A stretch of DNA of 43,522 nucleotides from Rhodocyclaceae bacterium (GTDB lineage Bacteria; Pseudomonadota; Gammaproteobacteria; Burkholderiales; Rhodocyclaceae): contig WBUF01000016.1 of assembly GCA_008933825.1 (NCBI GenBank), positions 1 through 43,522 on the forward strand. The letters are read 5' to 3'. Positions 28,886-38,482 of this stretch are shown piece after piece; position 1 is the stretch's first letter, and each line of letters opens with the position of its first letter. A model generated the notes under the pieces. It was not told where the DNA came from. It was given only the letters and a program-made list of their open reading frames with translations, and searched no databases. Made by a program: the position numbers and the translations under genes.

Positions 28886-30217
28886 CTAGCTGCCGAAAGC
28901 ATGCACCAGATACAGCGAGATGATCGGGAAGAACACCAGAAGGGTGATGCGGAGCAGGTCCGAGATCAGGAAGGGGATCACCCCCTTGAAGGTCTCCACC
29001 AGCGGCACGTTGCCTGCGAGCCGGTTGATGATGTAGACGTTCATGCCCACCGGGGGATGCACCAGCCCGATCTCCACCACCATCAACGCCAGGATGCCGA
29101 ACCAGATCGATTTGTCCGTCTGCGACATGCCCCAGAAATCGAGCCCCATCACCATCGGGTAGAAGATCGGTATGGTGAGCAGGATCATGGCCAGTGCATC
29201 CATGACGCAGCCGAGCAGGATGTAGACGATCAGGATCACGGCCATCACCAGCAGGGGCGGGAAGCCGCTGCTCTTCACCCAGGCTGCCAGTTCGGCCGGC
29301 ATCTGCGAGAGCGCCAGGGCCGTGTTGAGCATGTCGGCGCCGAGCAGCACCAGATAGATCATGGCGGTGGCCTGCGCCGTGCCGAGCAGGCTCTGCTTCA
29401 GCCGCTCGAAGTTCATGTTGCCGGAAAACAGCGCCAGCAGGCCGCAGGCGGCGGCGCCGATGGAGGCGGCTTCGGTGGGGTTGGCCCAGCCGCCGTAGAT
29501 GCCGACGATGACGACCACGAACACCAGCAGCACCGGCAGCACCTGGAGCAGGCTCTTCAGCCGCTCCGGCCAGGGTACGCGCGGGCCGGCCGGGCCGGCC
29601 GCCGGGTTGAGATGCACCACGATCTGCACCACGACCATGTAGCCGATCATGGCGATGATGCCGGGCAGCACCGCGGCCATGAACAGCTTGCCGATGGATT
29701 CCTGCGTCAGGATGGCGTAGATCACCAGCGGCACGGAGGGCGGGATCATGATGCCGAGCGTGCCGCCGGCAGCCAGCGCGCCGGTAGACAGCGCACCGGA
29801 GTAGCCGTAGCGACGCAGTTCGGGCAGCGCCACCTGGCCCATGGTGGCGGCGGTGGCGAGCGACGAGCCACAGATGGCGCCGAAGCCGGCACAGGCGCCG
29901 ATGGCGGCCATGGCGACGCCGCCCTTGCGATGACCAAGAAAGGCGCTGACGAAATGGAACAGCATCCTGGACAGGCCGCCATGCGTGGCGAACTGCCCCA
30001 TCAGCAGGAACAGCGGAATCACCACCAGGTCGTAGTTCGAGAGGCGGGCAAAGGCCAGGCTTTTCAGCGAACTGAGCAGTATCTGTATCTCGCCGTTCAT
30101 CAGATACAGATAACCGCCGGCGCCGCATACGAACATGGTGATGCCGATCGGAATCCGCAGCGCCAGCAGGACGAGCAAAACGCCGAAAATGGACAGCCCC
30201 ACGCCTGTTCCGCTCAT
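28886..30217 (-). CDS. dctM: TRAP transporter large permease, DctM family
   Basis: A 443-residue membrane protein with about 12 helices. It carries DctM family features: LRIPIGITMF near the N-terminus, GFGAICGSSLATAATMG and GGTLGIMIPPSVPLVIYA. It forms the ion-coupled transport channel together with DctQ. Its ATG overlaps the dctQ stop (ATGA), and the FAD-dehydrogenase gene follows after 31 bases. Confidence 0.95.
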   Translation of the reverse strand: MSGTGVGLSIFGVLLVLLALRIPIGITMFVCGAGGYLYLMNGEIQILLSSLKSLAFARLSNYDLVVIPLFLLMGQFATHGGLSRMLFHFVSAFLGHRKGGVAMAAIGACAGFGAICGSSLATAATMGQVALPELRRYGYSGALSTGALAAGGTLGIMIPPSVPLVIYAILTQESIGKLFMAAVLPGIIAMIGYMVVVQIVVHLNPAAGPAGPRVPWPERLKSLLQVLPVLLVFVVVIVGIYGGWANPTEAASIGAAACGLLALFSGNMNFERLKQSLLGTAQATAMIYLVLLGADMLNTALALSQMPAELAAWVKSSGFPPLLVMAVILIVYILLGCVMDALAMILLTIPIFYPMVMGLDFWGMSQTDKSIWFGILALMVVEIGLVHPPVGMNVYIINRLAGNVPLVETFKGVIPFLISDLLRITLLVFFPIISLYLVHAFGS

Positions 30218-30744
30218 GGCCGGCCTCCGCGATGCGACCAGGTATGCACGCACATGTAAAAGCCGGCCAGGGCCAGCAGAACAAATCCGGGCACCATGAG
30301 CATCTGCCCGACCCACACCGGCCAGGCCAGTATCGCGGTGGACTCGCCCGCCTCCTTGACGGTGATTGCTCCCGCCCAGGCGCGCCAGGCGATCAGCGCG
30401 CCGAACAGGCCGACCATCAGCGAGCCGACACAATCCAGGAAGGCACGCTTGGCTGGCGCCAGGCGATTGGTGAAGAAATCCACCTTGACGTCGCCATGCA
30501 ACAGGTGGTTGTAGGCGAAAAAGGAAGCCGATGCGAATGCCGCGCACAGCTGCAGGATCTCGACGTCGCCCGGCACCGGCGCGCTGGCGACCTTGCGGCC
30601 GACGATGGATACGACCGACATCCCCACCAGCGCGGTAAACACCGCGCCGCCGGCAATCGCCGTCCATTTTGAAATTGCCAGCAACAGTCTGCCTACGGGC
30701 CCGAAACCGGAGTCCGGCGCAGTCGCGGCCGATGGTTCCTGCAT
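30214..30744 (-). CDS. dctQ: TRAP transporter small permease, DctQ family
   Basis: A 176-residue protein with four membrane helices, of the usual DctQ size and with the conserved R-K and D-V-E segment (VGRKVASAPVPGDVEILQL). It supports DctM in the membrane. A strong AAGGAGGAGGAG ribosome site precedes the ATG at 30744. The 94-base gap from the upstream hydratase gene contains no obvious promoter, so cotranscription is likely. Confidence 0.93.
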   Translation of the reverse strand: MQEPSAATAPDSGFGPVGRLLLAISKWTAIAGGAVFTALVGMSVVSIVGRKVASAPVPGDVEILQLCAAFASASFFAYNHLLHGDVKVDFFTNRLAPAKRAFLDCVGSLMVGLFGALIAWRAWAGAITVKEAGESTAILAWPVWVGQMLMVPGFVLLALAGFYMCVHTWSHRGGRP

Positions 30745-30838
30745 TTTTCTCCTCCTCCTTGTTGCCGCAATTTCTTGTCTTGCCGGCTTCCTGGGTCGGG
30801 CCGGTGGCGGTTTGCAGCAGTTGCAACGCTACACGGGT

Positions 30839-31657
30839 TCAGTCGGGTCTGCCGCCTCTCCCTCGTTGCGCCATGACGCGGCGCGCCGGACCCGGGCTCT
30901 TTTCCAGAAACCGGATCACCCGCTGCCGGGTTTCCGCCGCCGCCAGCAGGCGGGCGCTGCCGGCCAGCTCGGCCGCGTAGCCATCCTCTCCCCCTGCCGC
31001 CGCAACCTCGATGCAGCGCTTGTTCTCCGCCAGCGTCTGCGGCGGCAATTCGGCGATCCGGGCCGCAATGGCACGCGCGGTCGTTTCGGTCTCGCCGGCC
31101 GGCGCCGACCAATGGGCAAGGCCCAGGCCGACCGCCTCGGCGCCCGTCAGCAGTTCGGCGCCCAAGATCAGGCGCCGGGCCACCGCTTCGCCGCAGATCC
31201 GCGTCATGCGCTGCGTCCCGCCGGCGGCGGGCAGCAGGCCGAGCCGCGCTTCGGGCAGGCCGATGTGCGCCGACTCCGAAACTATGCGCAGGTCGCAGGA
31301 CAGTGCCAGCTCGAAGCCACCGCCCATGGCGGCCCCGTCCAGCTCGGCCAGCGTCACCTTCGGCAGCGTTTCCAGGCGGCGGAAGACTTCCTGCATGCGC
31401 CGCGTCAGGGCGATCATGCGATCGCGCCCGTCCGGATTGTCGAAGAGGCTGCGCATCAGGGCCAGATCGGCGCCCGCGCAGAACACACGCTCGCTGCTGC
31501 GGATCCAGAGGATGCCGACTTGCTCGGCTTGTGCCACTTCGTCCAGCACGTCGTCCAGCCGCGCCACCCAATCCTCGTTGATGGCATTGACCGGGGGGCG
31601 ACACAGCGTCGCCACGGCGACGCCACCCTCCAGACTGAGTGAAATGAGCTGCTCCAT
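30839..31657 (-). CDS. Enoyl-CoA hydratase/isomerase (crotonase family)
   Basis: A 272-residue crotonase with both catalytic glutamates of a true hydratase: Glu116 (GGGFELALSCD) and Glu136 (LPEARLGLLPAAGG). It should add water to a 2-enoyl-CoA in the cytoplasm. Oxyanion-hole segments are CAGADL and GAAMGGG. It begins 4 bases after the TetR stop, so regulator and enzyme are cotranscribed. Its C-terminal tail is basic and slightly longer than usual. The acyl substrate is not known. Confidence 0.87.
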   Translation of the reverse strand: MEQLISLSLEGGVAVATLCRPPVNAINEDWVARLDDVLDEVAQAEQVGILWIRSSERVFCAGADLALMRSLFDNPDGRDRMIALTRRMQEVFRRLETLPKVTLAELDGAAMGGGFELALSCDLRIVSESAHIGLPEARLGLLPAAGGTQRMTRICGEAVARRLILGAELLTGAEAVGLGLAHWSAPAGETETTARAIAARIAELPPQTLAENKRCIEVAAAGGEDGYAAELAGSARLLAAAETRQRVIRFLEKSPGPARRVMAQRGRGGRPD

Positions 31658-31661
31658 CGCG

Positions 31662-32408
31662 CTAGCGTGTCCGCCTCCTGCCTGCCGCCGACCGCGCCTT
31701 GCCGGCGCGCGGCTTCGCCACAGCCTTTGCCGCCGCGCTGCCGAAGGAGCCGGTGCGCTCGCGCATGGCATCGAGCACCCGCCTGCCCCTGGCCGTCAGG
31801 AAAGGCTCGACGAGGATCCTGACGCCCTCGGACACGTACTCGGCGAGGCTGTAGCGCTCGCCAAGGGACCAGTGCTTGAGCGCCCAGGAGTGCGCGAACA
31901 TCACCAGTTGGTAGGACAGCAGGTGCGCGTTGACCTCGCGCATGTGGCCGCCGGCGACGCAGGCGGCAATGCAGTCCTCGATCAGCCCGTTCGTCCTCGT
32001 CTCTGCATCCTTCACCAGCCCCCGGCGGTCCGCGCGCAGCGACTTGGTCGAACGGTAGGCGAGCACCGTCGCGTCGAGCAGGCCGTCCACGATGCCGCAA
32101 TACGCCCAGATCGCCTTGCACAGACGCTCGACGGGATGCTCGATGCCTTCGAGCTGCGGCGGGATGTCGTGCTCGTAGGTGTCGAGCACCAGCTTCAGGG
32201 TCAGGAAGAGGATGTCGTCCTTGTCGCGAAAGTACTGATAGATCAGGCCCGTGCTGACGCCAGCCGCGCGTGCGATCTGCTGGATCGTCGTGGTGTAGTA
32301 GCCCTCTTCCGAGAACAGCTTGACCGCGGCGCGCACAATTTGCCCGCGGCGTTCCTCGACCAGCCTGGGATCGGTTACCAGCGCCAGGACATCACCGGCA
32401 GAGTTCAT
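31662..32408 (-). CDS. TetR-family transcriptional regulator, probable acyl-CoA-responsive repressor
   Basis: A 248-residue regulator. The N-terminal DNA-binding domain has the helix-turn-helix TTTIQQIARAAGVSTGLIYQYFRDKDDIL (about residues 39-67), and the C-terminal part is a ligand-binding helical domain. The last 30 residues are rich in Arg, Lys and Ala, an unusual basic tail. It is encoded between two crotonase genes and probably binds the TGAATGA-N4-TCATTCA sites at 34154, 34222 and 37120, controlling both arms of the cluster. By analogy with FadR of Bacillus, whose operator is very similar, an acyl- or aroyl-CoA is the likely inducer. The link to the operators is inference. Confidence 0.87.
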   Translation of the reverse strand: MNSAGDVLALVTDPRLVEERRGQIVRAAVKLFSEEGYYTTTIQQIARAAGVSTGLIYQYFRDKDDILFLTLKLVLDTYEHDIPPQLEGIEHPVERLCKAIWAYCGIVDGLLDATVLAYRSTKSLRADRRGLVKDAETRTNGLIEDCIAACVAGGHMREVNAHLLSYQLVMFAHSWALKHWSLGERYSLAEYVSEGVRILVEPFLTARGRRVLDAMRERTGSFGSAAAKAVAKPRAGKARSAAGRRRTR

Positions 32409-32486
32409 GTCTTCCTCCAGCAGCCTCGGTCACGGCGGTCAGTCTGCCACGAATTCGCATCGGGCTCTGCCTGCCCGGGATCGGTC

Positions 32487-33305
32487 TCAATTGCCCTCGA
32501 ACTTCGGCTTCTCCTTCGCCACGAAGGCGTTGTAGGCGCGCGTGAAATCCTGCGTCTGCATGCAGATCGCCTGGGCCTCGGCTTCGGTCTCCAGCGCCTG
32601 CTCGATGGTCTGGTTCCATTCCTGGTGCAGGCACTTCTTGGTCATGGCGTGGGCGAAGGCCGGGCCGTCGGCGAGCGACAGCGCCATCTTCTGCGCCCTT
32701 GCCAGCACCTCCTCCTTCGGCACGACGTCGTTGAAATAGCCCCAGGCCAGGCCCTGCTCCGCGCTCATGGCATTGCCGGTGTAGAGCAGTTCCGAGGCGC
32801 GGCCCTGGCCGATGATGCGCGGCAGGATGGCGCAGGCGCCCATGTCGCAGCCGGCGAGGCCGACGCGCACGAAGAGGAAGGCGGTCTTGGCATCCGGCGT
32901 GGCGTAGCGCAGGTCGGAGGCCATCGAGATGATGGCGCCGGCGCCGGCGCAGACGCCATCCACGGCGGCGATGACCGGCTGCGGGCAGGTGCGCATCTCC
33001 TTCACCAGGTTGCCGGTCATGCGCGTGAACGCGAGCAGGCCGTCCATGCTCATCTTGGTGAGCGGGCCGATGATCTCGTGCACGTCGCCGCCCGAGCAGA
33101 AGTTGCCGCCGGCGCCGGTAATCACCACGGCGCGCACATCCTCGGCATACTGGAAGCGATGGAAGGTATCGCGCAGCTCGGCGTAGCTCTCGAAGGTGAG
33201 CGGGTTCTTGCGCTCGGGGCGATTCAGGGTGATGGTGGCGACGCGGTCCTTGACTTCCAACTTGAAGTGCTCGGGCCGCCATTCGGCCGCTTTCAGCTTG
33301 TACAT
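32487..33305 (-). CDS. Atypical crotonase-family protein lacking both hydratase glutamates
   Basis: A 272-residue crotonase-fold protein. Where hydratases have Glu it has Ile125 ([11 protein letters not shown]) and Phe145 (AFLFVRVGL); an Asp (Asp154, AGCDMG) sits in the region that holds a catalytic Asp in MenB and BadI. It is therefore unlikely to be a simple enoyl-CoA hydratase; a hydrolase, isomerase or ring-opening activity on a cyclic acyl-CoA is possible. In my recollection similar proteins accompany ligase, SDR and acyl-CoA dehydrogenase genes in aerobic 2-aminobenzoyl-CoA clusters. It lies 31 bases after the SDR gene and 78 bases before the TetR gene. Confidence 0.82.
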   Translation of the reverse strand: MYKLKAAEWRPEHFKLEVKDRVATITLNRPERKNPLTFESYAELRDTFHRFQYAEDVRAVVITGAGGNFCSGGDVHEIIGPLTKMSMDGLLAFTRMTGNLVKEMRTCPQPVIAAVDGVCAGAGAIISMASDLRYATPDAKTAFLFVRVGLAGCDMGACAILPRIIGQGRASELLYTGNAMSAEQGLAWGYFNDVVPKEEVLARAQKMALSLADGPAFAHAMTKKCLHQEWNQTIEQALETEAEAQAICMQTQDFTRAYNAFVAKEKPKFEGN

Positions 33306-33336
33306 GTCGTGTCTCCGGTTCGGTTTGAGATGAAAA

Positions 33337-34083
33337 TCAGCCGGCCAGCGTCAGGCCGCCGCTCACGCTGATGACCTGGCCGGTGACGAAGCTGGCCTGG
33401 TCGCTGGCGAAGAACAGCACGGCATCGGCGATTTCCGAGGGCCTGGCCAGGCGGCGCATCGGGGTGGCCTTGACGAAGGCCTCCTGGTGCTTCTCCGGCA
33501 CGGCGCGCAAAAGCGGCGTGTCGGTCGGCCCCGGGCAGACGCAGTTCACGTTGATGTTGTAGCGCGCCACTTCGCGCGCCAGCGATTTGCAGAAGGCGAT
33601 GGCCCCGCCCTTGGCGCCGGAGTAGACCGTTTCTCCGAGGCTGCCAACGCGGCCGGCATCGCTCGACACGACGACGATCTTGCCGCTGCCGTGCTCGATC
33701 ATCCGGTCGAGGAAGGCATGGGAGACCGCCACCGGCCCGAGCAGGTTGAGATCGATCACCTTGCGCCAGAACTCCGGCGTGTTCTCCATGAAGGGCTGGA
33801 TCTTGCCCCAGCCGGCGACGTTGGCGACGATGTCGGCGTGGCCGCGCTTTGCATAAACCGCCTGCTTGCATTGCGCGATGGAGCCGAGATCGGTGACGTC
33901 GAGGCGCACGAACTCGGCGCCCAGCCCGCGCCCCGCGAGCTCCGCGGCGGCGGCGCGACCGTTCGCCTCGTCGATGTCGCCAAGGAAGACGTGGGCCCCG
34001 GCCGCGGCCAGCGCCTCCGCCGTGGCGCGCCCGATGCCCGAGGCGGCACCGGTGACGAGCGCGGTCTTGTCCTTCAGTTGCAT
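33337..34083 (-). CDS. Short-chain dehydrogenase/reductase, BadH/3-hydroxyacyl-CoA dehydrogenase-like
   Basis: A 248-residue SDR with the classic cofactor motif TGAASGIG, Asp36 after the second strand (favouring NAD), NVAG, catalytic Ser140/141, Tyr154 and Lys158 (YSGAK) and Asn113. It probably oxidises a hydroxyacyl-CoA, linear or cyclic, such as the 2-hydroxycyclohexanecarboxyl-CoA type handled by BadH. It is the first gene of the left-pointing unit, directly behind a TetR-type operator that overlaps its promoter. Confidence 0.87.
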   Translation of the reverse strand: MQLKDKTALVTGAASGIGRATAEALAAAGAHVFLGDIDEANGRAAAAELAGRGLGAEFVRLDVTDLGSIAQCKQAVYAKRGHADIVANVAGWGKIQPFMENTPEFWRKVIDLNLLGPVAVSHAFLDRMIEHGSGKIVVVSSDAGRVGSLGETVYSGAKGGAIAFCKSLAREVARYNINVNCVCPGPTDTPLLRAVPEKHQEAFVKATPMRRLARPSEIADAVLFFASDQASFVTGQVISVSGGLTLAG

Positions 34084-34153
34084 GATGCGGAACCTCCTGT
34101 GCTTGCGGAATGAATGCGCCGACGAACCGCATTTCGGCAGGCGTCGCGCTTCA

Positions 34154-34171
34154 TGAATGATTGCTCATTCA
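34154..34171. promoter_or_regulatory. TetR-type operator 1 at the SDR promoter
   Basis: TGAATGA-TTGC-TCATTCA is a perfect 7-bp inverted repeat. It overlaps the predicted -10 box of the left-pointing promoter, the arrangement expected of a repressor site. Confidence 0.8.
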
Positions 34172-34185
34172 GTTTTGCATGTCAA
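34157..34185 (-). promoter_or_regulatory. Sigma-70 promoter of the left-pointing operon
   Basis: On the - strand TTGACA (34180-34185) is followed by a 17-base spacer and AATCAT (34157-34162). It lies about 75 bases before the SDR start codon. The divergent interval 34084-34316 holds this promoter, operators 1 and 2 and the opposite promoter. Confidence 0.65.
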
Positions 34186-34209
34186 CTCCATTCAGACCCG
34201 GCTGACGGC

Positions 34210-34238
34210 TTGACAAACAAAATGAATGAGTGTTCAAT
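34210..34238 (+). promoter_or_regulatory. Sigma-70 promoter of the right-pointing operon
   Basis: TTGACA (34210-34215), a 17-base spacer and TTCAAT (34233-34238) lie about 80 bases before the ligase start. Operator 2 covers the spacer and -10 box. Confidence 0.7.
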
Positions 34239-34241
34239 CAT
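34222..34241. promoter_or_regulatory. TetR-type operator 2 at the ligase promoter
   Basis: ATGAATGA-GTGT-TCAATCAT is the same inverted repeat as operators 1 and 3 with one arm mismatch. It covers the spacer and -10 element of the right-pointing promoter. Confidence 0.75.
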
Positions 34242-34316
34242 TGCGTCACCAGCATTCGAGGGAAGGGCGGGCGCACGCGGAATTTCGCACGGTCGCGCCC
34301 CGCGGGGAACAAGGAC

Positions 34317-35873
34317 ATGTCGAAGGGAATGATGAACGCAGCGGACGAAATCATCGGCCGTCCACTGGCACAGGGGCTCGGCGACCAGGCCGCCCTTCTC
34401 TGCGGCGATGGCACGCTGACCTATGCGCAGCTCGATGCCGAGGTCAACCTGCACGGCAACGGGCTCAGGGCGCTCGGCATCGCGCGCGGCGCGCGCGTGC
34501 TTTTCCTCATGGACGACTCGCCGGAGTTGGTGGCTGCCTACCTCGGCACGCTGCGCATCGGCGCCGTCGCCGTTGCCCTCAACGTGCGCCTGGCACCACG
34601 CGACCTGCGCTTCGTCATCGAGGACAGCGGCTGCGACGCCATCTTCGTCGACGCCCATTTTCTCGATCTTTACGAAAGCGCGGTCGAGGGAATGGCCAGC
34701 CCGCCCAGGGTCGTCCTGCGCGGCAAGCCCTCGTCGTCCCCTTATGTCGGTCACGCCGAGTTTCTCGCCGGACAGTCCGACCGGCTCGAATCGGTTCCGG
34801 TCGACCCAGAGGAAATCGGCTTCTGGCTGTATTCCTCCGGCACCACGGGCAAGCCCAAGGCGGTGATGCACCCGCACCGCACGGCGCTCGTCGCCGACTG
34901 CCTGGAGCGCGAACTGTTCGGCGTCAAGCCTGGCGACCGCGTGTTCACCACCTCGAAAATCTTCTTCGGTTTCGCCCTCGGCCACTCGCTGATGGGCGGC
35001 CTGCAGTGCGGCGCCACCGTCATCCTCTCGCCGGCCTGGCCGGAGCCCAAGCTGATCATCGACACGGTCGAGCGGCACCGGCCCGACATCTTCTTCAGCA
35101 CGCCGGTGATGTACCGCAACCTGCTGCGCGAGGGCGCGCCGGCGCATCCGGCCTTCCGACGCATCCGCCATTTCGTCTCGGCCGGCGAGAAGCTGCCCGA
35201 ATCGCTCTACGAGGACTGGCTGGAGCTTGCAGGCAAGCCCATCTGCGACGGCATCGGCGCTTCGGAGACGGTGTTCCTCTTCCTGGTCAACCGGCCGGAC
35301 GATTCGCAGGCCGGCTCCTCCGGCAAGCCGGTGCCCTGGGCCGAGGTGCGCCTCGTCGGCGAGGACGGCAGGGACATCGCCGAAGCGGAGACGCCGGGAC
35401 TGATCGCCATCCGCACGCCCTGCCAGTTCGTCGGCTACTGGAAGTTGCCCGAGGTGACGGCGCGGGCGCTGCGCGACGGCTGGTATTTTCCCGGCGACAT
35501 GTTCCGCTTCGACGCCGATGGGCGCTGGTACCACATGGGCCGCGGCGACGACATGCTGAAGATTTCCGGCCAATGGGTCAGCCCTGCCGAAATCGAGGCC
35601 TGCGCCCTGACCGTGCCGGGCGTCGCCGAGGCGGCGGTAGTCGGCTATCCCAACGAGGACGGTCTCACCCGCATCGCGCTCTTCGCCGTGCCGCGCAACC
35701 CGGAAGCCGACCAGGCGGCGCTCGCCGAAGCCTTGCTGCAGACATTCAAGTCGACCCTGTCGATTTACAAGTGCCCGCGCACGATCCGCTTCCTCAAACA
35801 GATGCCGCAGACGGCGACGGGCAAGATGCAGCGCTACCGACTGCGCGAATTGCTGCGGAGTACGGCATCATGA
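34317..35873 (+). CDS. Benzoate-CoA ligase-family acyl-CoA ligase
   Basis: A 518-residue adenylate-forming enzyme. The P-loop [47 protein letters not shown] and the A8 segment [16 protein letters not shown], followed by the catalytic C-terminal Lys in [10 protein letters not shown], match benzoate-CoA ligase-type proteins. It should activate an aromatic or alicyclic carboxylate using ATP and CoA. The start at 34317 is preceded by GGGGAAC and AAGGA; in-frame ATGs at 34329 and 34332 are alternatives. It is the first gene of the right-pointing unit, 28 bases before the acyl-CoA dehydrogenase. The exact acid cannot be told from sequence. Confidence 0.87.
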   Translation: MSKGMMNAADEIIGRPLAQGLGDQAALLCGDGTLTYAQLDAEVNLHGNGLRALGIARGARVLFLMDDSPELVAAYLGTLRIGAVAVALNVRLAPRDLRFVIEDSGCDAIFVDAHFLDLYESAVEGMASPPRVVLRGKPSSSPYVGHAEFLAGQSDRLESVPVDPEEIGFWLYSSGTTGKPKAVMHPHRTALVADCLERELFGVKPGDRVFTTSKIFFGFALGHSLMGGLQCGATVILSPAWPEPKLIIDTVERHRPDIFFSTPVMYRNLLREGAPAHPAFRRIRHFVSAGEKLPESLYEDWLELAGKPICDGIGASETVFLFLVNRPDDSQAGSSGKPVPWAEVRLVGEDGRDIAEAETPGLIAIRTPCQFVGYWKLPEVTARALRDGWYFPGDMFRFDADGRWYHMGRGDDMLKISGQWVSPAEIEACALTVPGVAEAAVVGYPNEDGLTRIALFAVPRNPEADQAALAEALLQTFKSTLSIYKCPRTIRFLKQMPQTATGKMQRYRLRELLRSTAS

Positions 35874-35901
35874 AACCCGACCGCATTCGCACGAGGCCAC
35901 T

Positions 35902-37080
<1,179 letters not shown>

Positions 37081-37119
37081 GCGCCGCACCGAACCGAGAT
37101 ACCGGATGCCTCCCGCTAC

Positions 37120-37137
37120 TGAATGATCGTTCATTCA
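37120..37137. promoter_or_regulatory. TetR-type operator 3 before the benzoyl-CoA reductase-like gene
   Basis: TGAATGA-TCGT-TCATTCA is a perfect inverted repeat with the same arms and spacing as operator 1. It ends 21 bases before the ATG at 37159, so the reductase-like gene may have its own regulated promoter or be blocked by a bound repressor. Confidence 0.8.
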
Positions 37138-37158
37138 TATTCCCGAAAAGGAGCCGAC

Positions 37159-38466
37159 ATGGCCAAATACCCCACCGAAACGCTGAAGTGCTGGAAGAAA
37201 GCCAAGGAGCTGCGCGAGCAGTACTACATCAACTACGCCCGCGCCAAGGACCAGGGCGGCATCCGCTGGGGCGCGGCCGGCTGGTCCTTCGACGCCATCC
37301 CGACCGGCTTCGGCGACGACGTCTATCCGCTTACCGGCGAGCCCTACGGCGCCAGCATCGCCTTCGACCGCAAGTTCGCCAAGGAATGCCTGGATGCGGC
37401 CGAGGCGGCCGGCTTCGCCCGCGACCTGTGCGCCTACATGCGCCTCTACTGGGGCGGCCTGCACCTGAACAAGTACCTCTACGGCGGCGAGTTCCCCCAG
37501 CCCGACTTCAACTTCCAGACGCAGATCTGCTGCTCCCACGCCAAGTGGTACCAGCACGCCTCGCGCGTCGAGAAGGTGCCCGACTTCTACGTCGACGTCA
37601 GCATCGGCGCCTACAAGGACATCACGCCCGAGCGCCTCGACTACGTCACCAGCCAGCTGCACGAGTCGATCGAGTTCGTCGAGCGCGTGACTGGGCGCAA
37701 GTGCGACGACGAGCTGCTCATCCGCGCCATCAAGAACGAGATGCGCGCCACCTCGCTGTGGGCCGAGGTCTGCCTGCTCAACCAGACGCGCCCCGCCCCG
37801 CTCGACGAGAAGACCATGTACTCGCTCTACGTGCTGGCGGTGCTGCACAAGTCCTCGCAGTGGTGCGCCGACTTCTACCAGGAGCTGCTCGACGAAGTGA
37901 AGGACCGCGTCGCCCGCGGCATCGCCGCCGTGCCCAACGAGCGCTGCCGCATCATGAGCGACACGCAGCCGCCCTGGGCCTTCCTGAAGATCTTTCGTTA
38001 TTTGGAGGAATACGGCGCCTGCTCCATCGGCTCGCTGTACACCTTCGGCCTGGAAGGCGCCTGGGAGACCCGCGAGGACGGCAGCTGGATGCCGCGCACC
38101 CTGCCATGGAAGAAGGGCATCGAGATGAACGACCGAGACACGGCGCTGCGCCTCTACGCCGACTGGAACCTGTCCAAGCCGCTCTGGCAGCACTTCTTCG
38201 ACCCGTCGCTGAAAACCGAGATGATGAAGTACATCGTCAAGCACTGGCACGTCGACGGCGTCATGATCCACATGAACCGCGGCTGCGAGGGCCTGTCGAT
38301 GGGCATCATGGAGAACCGCCTGGGGCTGGCCGCCGCCGGCATCCCGGTGATGACCTACGAGGGCAACATGGGCGACGAGCGCGAGTTCGACATGGTGCGC
38401 GCGCAGAACCGCGTGGATGCCTTCATGGAGACGCTGGGCCTCAAGCGCGACTTCGTCGCCGCCTGA
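37159..38466 (+). CDS. Class I benzoyl-CoA reductase subunit-like protein (BcrB/BadE/BzdO type), no partner subunits nearby
   Basis: A 435-residue protein of the HgdB/BcrB family, close in length to BcrB and BadE. In these ATP-dependent benzoyl-CoA reductases the BcrB and BcrC subunits bind the substrate and an iron-sulfur cluster, and BcrA/BcrD supply ATP-driven electrons. Candidate cluster ligands are Cys124/Cys125 (QICCSHAKW), Cys288 (GACSIGS) and Cys376 ([15 protein letters not shown]). The segment [18 protein letters not shown] is typical of the BcrB side. Start 37159 has AAGGAG 6 bases upstream. No homologue of BcrA, BcrC, BcrD or a ferredoxin is in the window, so it is either a partner for subunits encoded elsewhere or has another dehydratase or reductase role. 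Confidence 0.87.
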   Translation: MAKYPTETLKCWKKAKELREQYYINYARAKDQGGIRWGAAGWSFDAIPTGFGDDVYPLTGEPYGASIAFDRKFAKECLDAAEAAGFARDLCAYMRLYWGGLHLNKYLYGGEFPQPDFNFQTQICCSHAKWYQHASRVEKVPDFYVDVSIGAYKDITPERLDYVTSQLHESIEFVERVTGRKCDDELLIRAIKNEMRATSLWAEVCLLNQTRPAPLDEKTMYSLYVLAVLHKSSQWCADFYQELLDEVKDRVARGIAAVPNERCRIMSDTQPPWAFLKIFRYLEEYGACSIGSLYTFGLEGAWETREDGSWMPRTLPWKKGIEMNDRDTALRLYADWNLSKPLWQHFFDPSLKTEMMKYIVKHWHVDGVMIHMNRGCEGLSMGIMENRLGLAAAGIPVMTYEGNMGDEREFDMVRAQNRVDAFMETLGLKRDFVAA

Positions 38467-38482
38467 GCGCGGCGCCGCCGGG

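Noticed and set aside
34084..34153. Extra half-site of the TetR operator (GAATGAATG near 34107)
   Set aside because: Only one arm is present, so it is not counted as an operator.
37159..38466. Interpretation as a generic 2-hydroxyglutaryl-CoA dehydratase subunit
   Set aside because: The length and the segments [24 protein letters not shown] and [11 protein letters not shown] fit the BcrB/BadE/BzdO branch better. A dehydratase role remains an alternative but not the main call.
38467..38482. Short GC-rich palindromic bases between the convergent reductase-like and thiolase genes
   Set aside because: It is too short and has no T-run to be called a terminator.
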